From: Paracoccaceae bacterium
GTDB taxonomy: Bacteria > Pseudomonadota > Alphaproteobacteria > Rhodobacterales > Rhodobacteraceae
Length of the DNA: 12,030 nucleotides
Direction: 5' to 3'
Assembly: GCA_027069385.1 (NCBI GenBank)
Contig: JALXER010000325.1
Coordinates: 1 to 12,030 of the forward strand
The first letter of the stretch is position 1. Every line of letters starts with the position of its first letter. The position numbers were made by a program, and so were the translations under genes. Under the pieces are notes generated by a model. That model did no database searches. It was not told the DNA's origin and worked only from the letters and a program-made list of their open reading frames with translations. This document shows, piece after piece, positions 6,589-12,030 of this stretch.

Positions 6589-9500
6589 TTATCCCCGCAG
6601 CCGGTCGAGGATTTCACGCGTTTTTGACGCAACCACGGTCAGCTTGGCGATGGTCAGCGGGCCACCGGATTTCAGGTCGTCCACCATGGCTTGCACGGTG
6701 TCGCCCGCAGCCTGCCACGGCTGATCCAGCCCGACAACCTGCCCTTGCTCCAGTCTGGCACCTTTGCCAACCATGTAAACCGCCGCGCCCAGTTGCAACC
6801 CGCGCATTTCGTCTTGCAGGCGGGCCAGCCATGCGCCCTCCCACTGGTCCCTGGTTTTGACGGCTTGCGCGTTCAGGCGCAGCCAGTTCAGCCCGAAATG
6901 CGACCCCGCCTCGAAATGAATCGCCGCTGCAGCGCCGGTTTCAAGCTTGTGACGGCTGGCAAAATCGGCAATCAGCAACGCATCGTTGAGATAGGCCAGC
7001 CGACTAAGCCGCGCGGCCAGATCCGCGCTAATGCCCCGTTCGGTCAGGGTTGTTTCCTCGGCGCGCAGGCGCTCGGCCAGAAACGCCGGCAGCAGGTTGT
7101 CGATATCACCGTGTAGCGCCGTGATGGCCTCTTTATAGCGGGCGATCAGTTCTGCGACCGGAGTCTTGATGCCTTTTTCCAAAAGCTGATGGGTCAACTC
7201 GCGGGTAAACCCGGCAACCAGCAAGTGCATTTCCACCTGAAGTTCTGCCGGAACTTTGTTGTCCAACGCGTTGATATCTGCCGATATTCCGGCAAGGCCA
7301 AACATTTCGGTCACCGCCACAAAGGCAGCGATGCTTTGGTCAATCGCCGCATCGGCCTGCACGAAAAAGGTCGGGCCGGTCTGGTCAACAAACCGGTTAA
7401 CCAGAATGGTTGCGACGATCTCGCGGCGCAGCCGGTGCGACAGGACCGCCGCCTTGAACTTTTGTTGCAGGGCGTCGGGCATATAGGCCAGCACCAGCGC
7501 CTCGAAATAGGGGTCATCGGGCAGGTCGGTCTTGATCAGGTCACCAAAGGCCACGTTCTTGGCATAGGCGACCAGCACCGAGATTTCCGGTCGGGTCAGC
7601 CCCCTGCCCGTCTCGGCCCGTTCGCGCAGCGCATCGTTGCCCGGCAGGTATTCGACCCGCCGGTTCAACAGGTCGCGGGCCTCGAACGCCTGCATCAGGG
7701 CGATGTGTTCGTCCACCAGTGCCGGTGCGCGGGCCTCTACCAAAGAGATCGCCAGCGTCTGGTTATAGTTGGTCTGCAAGACCAGCCGCGCCACGTCGTC
7801 GGTCATGCCCGCCAGCAGCGTGTTGCGCTGTTTGCCGGTCATATCGCCCGACGCCACCACCGACCCGAGCGCAATCTTGATATTGACCTCGTGGTCCGAG
7901 CAATCCACACCGGCGGAATTATCCACCGCATCGGTATTCAGCCTGACGCCGTTCAGCGCCATTTCCACCCGTCCGCGCTGGGTAACGCCCAGATTGGCCC
8001 CCTCGCCGATCACGCGGGCGCGCACCTCGGTTGCATCGATGCGGATCAGGTCATTGGCCCGGTCGCCCGCATCGGCGTGGCTTTCGCTGGTGGATTTGAT
8101 ATAGGTGCCGATCCCGCCAAACCAAATCATGTCGGTGGGCGATTTAAGCAACGCCTTGATCAGTTCGGGCGGCGTGACCTTGGCCTTGGTCAGGCCGGTA
8201 ATCGCCTTGATTTCAGGGGTCAGCGCAATGGATTTGGCCGAGCGCGAGAACACCCCGCCCCCCTTGGAGATCAGCCCCTTGTCATAATCCTGCCATGTGC
8301 AGCGCGGCGTATTGAACAGGCGCTGGCGCTCGGCAAAACCGGCGCCGGCATCGGGTGACGGGTCAATAAAGATATCGCGGTGGTCAAAGGCTGCCACCAG
8401 CTTGATCTGCTCGGACAGCAACATGCCGTTGCCAAACACATCGCCCGACATATCGCCCACCCCGATCACCTCGAACGGTTCGGTCTGGGTATCCAGCCCC
8501 AATTCGCGGAAATGGCGTTTGACCGCTTCCCATGCGCCGCGTGCGGTAATGCCCATGCCCTTGTGGTCATAACCATGCGACCCCCCCGAGGCAAAAGCAT
8601 CGTCCAGCCAGAACCCGTAATCCGCCGCAACCCCGTTGGCAATGTCCGAGAACGTCGCGGTGCCCTTGTCGGCAGCAACCACCAGATAGGGGTCGTCCGC
8701 ATCGTGGCGCACCACGTTTTGCGGCGGTACCACGGCGTTATCCACCAGATTGTCGGTGATATCCAGAATGCCCGACAGATAGGTTTTGTAACACCGGATC
8801 GCCTCGGCCTGCACCGCGTCGCGCGTGCCGTTTTCAGGCAGGGATTTGGGCAGAAACCCGCCCTTGGACCCGACCGGCACAATCACCGCGTTTTTGACCT
8901 GCTGCGCCTTGACCAGCCCCAGCACCTCGGTGCGGTAATCCTCGGAGCGGTCCGACCAGCGCAGCCCGCCGCGCGCAATCGGGCCAAAGCGCAGATGCAC
9001 GCCTTCGACCCATGTAGAATAAACGAATACCTCGCGCCACGGGCGCGGCAGCGGCAAGCCGTCCAGATTGCCCGAGTTGAACTTGAAAGATAGATAGGGC
9101 TTGAGTGCCCCGCTCGCGTCGTGCTGAAAATAGTTGGTGCGCAGCATCGACTGGATGGCGTTGAAGAAGCGGCGCAACACCTGATCGACCTGAAGGCTGG
9201 AGACCTGCTCCAGCGCCGCCTCGATCTGTTTGGCGAGTTCCTGCTGGGCCTTTTCGCGGCCTTTTTCGCGCTCCGGGTCAAAGCGGCTGATGAACAGCGC
9301 CACCAGTGCGGCGGCGATATCGGGGTTCTGGTTCAGGGCTTCCTCGACGAATTGCGCCGAAAATGCCAGCCCGGCCTGCGCCAGATATTTCGAAATCGCC
9401 CGCAACAGCACGATCTGCCGGATGGTCAGGCCGCTAAGCAATATCTGCTTGTTGAACGGGTCGTTATCGACCTTGCCGGTCCAGACCGCCTGAAACCCTT

Positions 9501-11370
9501 CTTCCAGCTTGGCGCTTAGGGCGTTGATGTTGATGTCCTGCCCGTTGGCGGTCTGCATATAGAAATCATGCACCCAGATCAGTTCGTCCCCCCGGCAGAC
9601 CTTATAGGGGTGTTCCTGCAACACCCGCAGGCCCATGCCCTCCAGCACCGGCAGGCAATCAGACAGCGGCAGCGGGTCGTTGTAATAGAACAGTTTCAGG
9701 CGCACCGCGTTGGCCGGATCGACCATGCGGTGGTAGAATTTGAGCGACAGCGGGTGCGCTTCGTTCGTGGCCTCCAGATTCTGGATGTCGGCGGCGGCAA
9801 CGGCGGTTGAAAAAGTGTCGCGATAGCTGCTGCCAAAACCGTTGCCATAGCGGCCAAACAGGGTGTTGCCCTCGGCCTCGCCAAAATGATGCACCAGTGC
9901 GTCTTTTAGCTCGTCCGCCCAGCCGCGCACCTCCATGCGCAGACGGGCCTTGATCAGGTCGATGTCGATTTCCGAGATATCACCCGCCTTGGCCGCCACG
10001 ATAAAATGGATACGCACCAGAGTGCCCTCGCCAAAATAGGGGGTAAATTCGGCAACGCGCCCATCCAGCACATCGGCCAGAATATCGCCGATCTTCTTGC
10101 GCAACTCGGTGGTATAGCTTTCGCGCGGCACATAGGTCAGGCAGGATACAAAGCGGGAAAACCGGTCGGGGCGCACAAACACGCTGGCGCGCGGGCGGGT
10201 GGCCAGTTGCATGATGCCGACCGCGTTTGACAACAGATGGTCTTCGGCAATCTGGAACAGCTCGTCACGCGGATAGGTCTCAAGCACATTGGCCAGTGCC
10301 TTGTCGTCATGGCTGCCCGGCGCAAAACCGGCCAGTTCATGAATGCGCGCCACCTTTTGACGCAACAGCGGAATGCGTTTGGCATTGCGGTTATAGGAAG
10401 CCGAGGTAAACAGCCCGATCAACACATCCTTGCCCACCAGCTTGCCCTTGGCGTCATAATGCTTGACGCCGATATAATCGAAATGCGCCATCCGGTGTAT
10501 GGTGTTTTTGCGGTTGGCCTTCAGGATCAGCACCGGCGAGGGTTCGTTGACAAAGGTCTCCATTTCTTCGGTCCAGTGGGAAAACCCGCCTTCGCCATCG
10601 CGCAACACGGTGAAATCCGGTTCGCGCATCAGACCAAGCCCCGACCCCTTGACGATCTTCACCCCGCCTTTGGAGAAATCGAAACGACGGCAGCCAAAAA
10701 AGATGAAATGATCGTCGCGCAGCCAGTCAATGAAATCCACAACCTCGGTCAGGTGGTCGTCATTGTTGGGCGCATTGGCCCGCAATCCGGCGGTGATATC
10801 CTTGACATGGTCAATCATTTGCGGCCAGTCATCAACCACCGCCTTGATATCGGCAAACAGTGCCAGAATATCGCGTTGCAGGCCCTCGCATTCCTCGACC
10901 GAGCCGCGCCGGTCAATCTGGATCTGCATCAGCGATTCCGTCACCGCACCTTCACCGTCATGGTCCAGAAAGTGCAGCCGCTTGCCCGTGTCATCACGGG
11001 CAAGGCTGACGATCGGATGCATCAGCGTATGGATAGAGATCGATTTCTCGGTCAGCAGGTTCACCACCGAATCCATCAGGAACGGCATATTGTCATTGAC
11101 TACATGAATGACGGTATGGTCCGATTCCCAGCCGTCCCCGTCTATCGTGGGGTTGAAACAGGCCACCTTGGCACCGATATCACCGCGCTTTTCGTTGAAT
11201 TTCAACAGCGAGAATACCGCACCGTAAAGCGCCTCCGCCTCGTCCGGCTCGAAGCCGCCCAGTTGCTTGCAATTCACCACGATATCCAGCAAATGCAAAA
11301 ACCCGGCGCGGGTTTCTACCGCGATGCGTTGCTCGGCCAGCGATTTAACGGTTTCGATCATCCGATCCAT
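6589..11370 (-). CDS. gdhB: NAD-specific glutamate dehydrogenase, large (180-kDa type) form
   Basis: At 1593 residues this matches the L_180 class of bacterial NAD-glutamate dehydrogenases (usually about 1,580-1,620), which oxidatively deaminate glutamate to 2-oxoglutarate and ammonia in the cytoplasm. The N-terminal ~700 residues are the regulatory ACT-like part, including IHVVNDNMPFLMDSVVNLL around residues 85-105. The catalytic core shows GGLRWSDRSEDYRTEVLGL (about 800-820), VPVGSKGGF (about 830-838), ADKGTATFSDIAN (about 900-912), the GSHGYDHKGMGITARG segment and the nucleotide-binding GVGDMSGDVFGNGM (about 969-982). A long helical C-terminal domain follows. The ATG at 11370 has GGGGGA at 11379-11384 upstream, spacing 8 nt. 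It looks like a single-gene unit, possibly reading through into the caspase-like gene 86 nt downstream. No frameshift or missing motif was seen. The symbol follows common use; gdh2 is also used. Confidence 0.96.
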   Translation of the reverse strand: MDRMIETVKSLAEQRIAVETRAGFLHLLDIVVNCKQLGGFEPDEAEALYGAVFSLLKFNEKRGDIGAKVACFNPTIDGDGWESDHTVIHVVNDNMPFLMDSVVNLLTEKSISIHTLMHPIVSLARDDTGKRLHFLDHDGEGAVTESLMQIQIDRRGSVEECEGLQRDILALFADIKAVVDDWPQMIDHVKDITAGLRANAPNNDDHLTEVVDFIDWLRDDHFIFFGCRRFDFSKGGVKIVKGSGLGLMREPDFTVLRDGEGGFSHWTEEMETFVNEPSPVLILKANRKNTIHRMAHFDYIGVKHYDAKGKLVGKDVLIGLFTSASYNRNAKRIPLLRQKVARIHELAGFAPGSHDDKALANVLETYPRDELFQIAEDHLLSNAVGIMQLATRPRASVFVRPDRFSRFVSCLTYVPRESYTTELRKKIGDILADVLDGRVAEFTPYFGEGTLVRIHFIVAAKAGDISEIDIDLIKARLRMEVRGWADELKDALVHHFGEAEGNTLFGRYGNGFGSSYRDTFSTAVAAADIQNLEATNEAHPLSLKFYHRMVDPANAVRLKLFYYNDPLPLSDCLPVLEGMGLRVLQEHPYKVCRGDELIWVHDFYMQTANGQDININALSAKLEEGFQAVWTGKVDNDPFNKQILLSGLTIRQIVLLRAISKYLAQAGLAFSAQFVEEALNQNPDIAAALVALFISRFDPEREKGREKAQQELAKQIEAALEQVSSLQVDQVLRRFFNAIQSMLRTNYFQHDASGALKPYLSFKFNSGNLDGLPLPRPWREVFVYSTWVEGVHLRFGPIARGGLRWSDRSEDYRTEVLGLVKAQQVKNAVIVPVGSKGGFLPKSLPENGTRDAVQAEAIRCYKTYLSGILDITDNLVDNAVVPPQNVVRHDADDPYLVVAADKGTATFSDIANGVAADYGFWLDDAFASGGSHGYDHKGMGITARGAWEAVKRHFRELGLDTQTEPFEVIGVGDMSGDVFGNGMLLSEQIKLVAAFDHRDIFIDPSPDAGAGFAERQRLFNTPRCTWQDYDKGLISKGGGVFSRSAKSIALTPEIKAITGLTKAKVTPPELIKALLKSPTDMIWFGGIGTYIKSTSESHADAGDRANDLIRIDATEVRARVIGEGANLGVTQRGRVEMALNGVRLNTDAVDNSAGVDCSDHEVNIKIALGSVVASGDMTGKQRNTLLAGMTDDVARLVLQTNYNQTLAISLVEARAPALVDEHIALMQAFEARDLLNRRVEYLPGNDALRERAETGRGLTRPEISVLVAYAKNVAFGDLIKTDLPDDPYFEALVLAYMPDALQQKFKAAVLSHRLRREIVATILVNRFVDQTGPTFFVQADAAIDQSIAAFVAVTEMFGLAGISADINALDNKVPAELQVEMHLLVAGFTRELTHQLLEKGIKTPVAELIARYKEAITALHGDIDNLLPAFLAERLRAEETTLTERGISADLAARLSRLAYLNDALLIADFASRHKLETGAAAAIHFEAGSHFGLNWLRLNAQAVKTRDQWEGAWLARLQDEMRGLQLGAAVYMVGKGARLEQGQVVGLDQPWQAAGDTVQAMVDDLKSGGPLTIAKLTVVASKTREILDRLRG

Positions 11371-11378
11371 GAAAGGTA

Positions 11379-11384
11379 TCCCCC
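11379..11384 (-). promoter_or_regulatory. Ribosome binding site of the glutamate dehydrogenase gene
   Basis: GGGGGA on the - strand lies 8 nt before the ATG at 11370 and fixes the start; no competing start with a better site was seen. Confidence 0.7.
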
Positions 11385-11518
11385 AAAATGATAGCGCCAG
11401 TTCCGCGCAAATTGGGCCTGCGACAAAAGTGACATTTCCCGAGGTTTATCCCTTGAAAAACGATTCGCAACCGTGAATTTGCAAACTGCCTAAAAAAGCG
11501 TCAAATATGCGCGTAATT

Positions 11519-11532
11519 TGACCACAAGGTCA
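11519..11532. promoter_or_regulatory. Perfect dyad upstream of glutamate dehydrogenase, possible operator
   Basis: TGACC-N4-GGTCA is a perfect 5+5 dyad 149 nt before the gdh start. It lies in the 223-nt gene-free stretch 11371-11593, which also holds two similar octamers (ATTCGCAA at 11463-11470, ATTTGCAA at 11477-11484). The form suits a dimeric repressor or activator, but no specific regulator can be named and a chance occurrence is possible. No convincing sigma-70 promoter for gdh could be assigned in this stretch. Confidence 0.3.
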
Positions 11533-11593
11533 TTTTTCGACAGAACATCTGCCGTTTGCGACAGGGGGATTGGCGAAATGACGGGGGTGGGAT

Positions 11594-11670
11594 TGGTAGG
11601 CCCGGTAGGACTCGAACCTACGACCAAAGCGTTATGAGCGCTCTGCTCTAACCAACTGAGCTACAGGCCC
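11594..11670 (-). tRNA. tRNA with anticodon CAT, probably tRNA-Ile2 (lysidine-modified); elongator tRNA-Met is the alternative
   Basis: The 77-nt cloverleaf is complete and the 3' CCA is encoded. The acceptor strand GGGCCTG pairs with CGGGCCT, with G1-U72 and U6-G67 wobbles and discriminator A73. The D arm is GCTC/GAGC, the anticodon arm GAGCG-CTCATAA-CGCTT, and the T arm GTAGG-TTCGAGT-CCTAC. It is not the initiator: position 1 pairs with 72 and the anticodon stem lacks the GGG/CCC run. The consecutive C4-G69 and C5-G68 pairs are the features that E. coli TilS is known to recognise in tRNA-Ile2, so I favour isoleucine (AUA decoding after lysidine formation). Automatic annotation may label it tRNA-Met. 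Confidence 0.95.
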
Positions 11671-11680
11671 GCCTGCGCGT

Positions 11681-11710
11681 TTCATAGCGTCGTTTCTTTG
11701 GCAAGGTCAA
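11681..11710 (-). promoter_or_regulatory. Predicted sigma-70-type promoter of the tRNA gene
   Basis: On the - strand, TTGACC (11705-11710) and TATGAA (11681-11686) are separated by 18 nt and lie 10 nt before the tRNA 5' end, giving a leader of only a few bases. Confidence 0.5.
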
Positions 11711-11740
11711 GCGGCTTTGCGCCCGTTAAACCCGCCATGC

Positions 11741-11768
11741 TTGATTTAAATCCGAACTGCTTCATAAT
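11741..11768 (+). promoter_or_regulatory. Predicted sigma-70-type promoter of the GYF_2-type protein gene
   Basis: TTGATT (11741-11746) and CATAAT (11763-11768) are separated by 16 nt, about 30 nt before the ATG at 11799. It is divergent from the tRNA promoter within the same 128-nt gap. Confidence 0.5.
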
Positions 11769-11785
11769 AGCCCTATTGTAGTTGT

Positions 11786-11791
11786 AAGGAG
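11786..11791 (+). promoter_or_regulatory. Ribosome binding site of the GYF_2-type protein gene
   Basis: AAGGAG lies 7 nt before the ATG at 11799, strong support for a start that would otherwise rest on a short visible frame. Confidence 0.75.
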
Positions 11792-11798
11792 TTTCAAC

Positions 11799-12030
11799 AT
11801 GAAGTTAGGTCCAATTCTGTTAACGCTGGCCACGCTTGCCGTGCCGGGTCTGTCCATGGCCCAAAACGTAACCGCCACCCCGCCCCCCGTCGCCGGTCCG
11901 CCACCGGTTCCCGTACAACCCGGCCCGCCGCCCATCCCGACCCTGTCGGTTTATGTGGTGCAAAACGGTGCCCAGACCGGCCCGTTTACCGCGCCGCAAC
12001 TGGCGCAGATGGCGACCGCGGGGACGCTGA
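11799..12030 (+). CDS. Exported proline-rich protein with GYF_2-type domain, 5' part (3' end outside window)
   Basis: The open frame runs from ATG 11799 off the end of the window, giving 77 residues. Residues 1-21 are a signal peptide: Lys2, hydrophobic ILLTLATLAVPGL, then a likely cut after SMA. About 27 residues rich in Pro, Val and Gly follow (TPPPVAGPPPVPVQPGPPP), an extended linker. From about residue 52, VYVVQNGAQTGPFTAPQLAQMATAGTL fits the start of a GYF_2 (DUF4339) domain, which usually reads 'Y...NG.Q.GP.....L..L...G.L'. Such domains are thought to mediate protein interactions. An exported version headed by a Pro-rich stretch suggests an envelope role, but no function can be assigned. 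A good promoter and ribosome binding site precede it. The rest of the protein is not visible. Confidence 0.85.
   Translation, partial: MKLGPILLTLATLAVPGLSMAQNVTATPPPVAGPPPVPVQPGPPPIPTLSVYVVQNGAQTGPFTAPQLAQMATAGTL

Noticed and set aside
7189..11391. Long open frames on the + strand opposite glutamate dehydrogenase (for example 7189-8358 and 10237-11391)
   Set aside because: They are antisense to a clear 1593-residue protein, lack recognisable motifs and have low-complexity compositions typical of GC-rich shadow frames.
11388..11393. TATCAT on the - strand as a -10 box for gdh
   Set aside because: It is 17 nt from the start codon, so transcription would begin at or inside the ribosome binding site, and no -35 partner is evident.
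11519..11537. Dyad followed by five Ts on the + strand as an intrinsic terminator
   Set aside because: The stem is only 5 bp and no + strand gene lies immediately upstream; it is better treated as a possible protein-binding dyad.
11594..11670. Initiator tRNA-fMet
   Set aside because: It lacks the 1-72 mismatch and the three consecutive G-C pairs in the anticodon stem that mark initiators.

Overview
The window reads as chromosomal DNA of an alphaproteobacterium, most likely a Rhodobacterales (Roseobacter/Paracoccaceae-like) species. This rests on the high GC content, the very large 180-kDa-type NAD-glutamate dehydrogenase, the style of the exported caspase-like protein and the tRNA sequence. 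The taxonomic call is inference; there is no rRNA or phylogenetic marker gene here.

Bases 1-4221 (+ strand) hold a tightly packed operon of thiamine-diphosphate (TPP), iron-sulfur 2-oxoacid:ferredoxin oxidoreductase genes. The order is the 3' part of iorA, an iorB-like gene carrying a C-terminal two-cluster ferredoxin domain, then korA, korB and korC. Junctions are 9 nt, a 1-base overlap (TAATG), a 4-base overlap (ATGA) and 1 nt, so the genes are almost certainly co-translated. No separate korD ferredoxin gene is present; the ferredoxin tail on IorB occupies the place where korD is often found.

Bases 4222-4537 lie between convergent genes and contain a highly palindromic element (4244-4503). 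Its ends are 56-nt inverted copies of each other. Each end carries a 12-bp hairpin, and the two hairpins differ by five compensated base pairs. Three more hairpins lie inside.

Bases 4538-6502 (- strand) encode an exported caspase-like (C14) protein with an unusual chain of domains: signal peptide, His/Cys caspase fold, leucine-rich repeats, Sel1 repeats and a C-terminal peptidoglycan-binding-like domain. Upstream of it on the same strand, 6589-11370 encodes the 1593-residue NAD-specific glutamate dehydrogenase. The 223-nt region 11371-11593 has no gene but contains a short perfect dyad. It is followed by a tRNA with anticodon CAT (11594-11670, - strand), more likely tRNA-Ile2 than elongator tRNA-Met. 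A divergent promoter region leads to the start of an exported, proline-rich GYF_2-type protein that is cut by the window end.

Metabolically, the Ior/Kor enzymes (aromatic 2-oxoacids and probably 2-oxoglutarate, with ferredoxin as electron acceptor) and glutamate dehydrogenase (glutamate to 2-oxoglutarate plus ammonia) share the 2-oxoglutarate node of amino-acid catabolism. They are in separate, convergent transcription units, so any functional link is only an inference. The most noteworthy items are the IorB-ferredoxin fusion, the covarying palindromic element and the caspase-LRR-Sel1-PG-binding protein.
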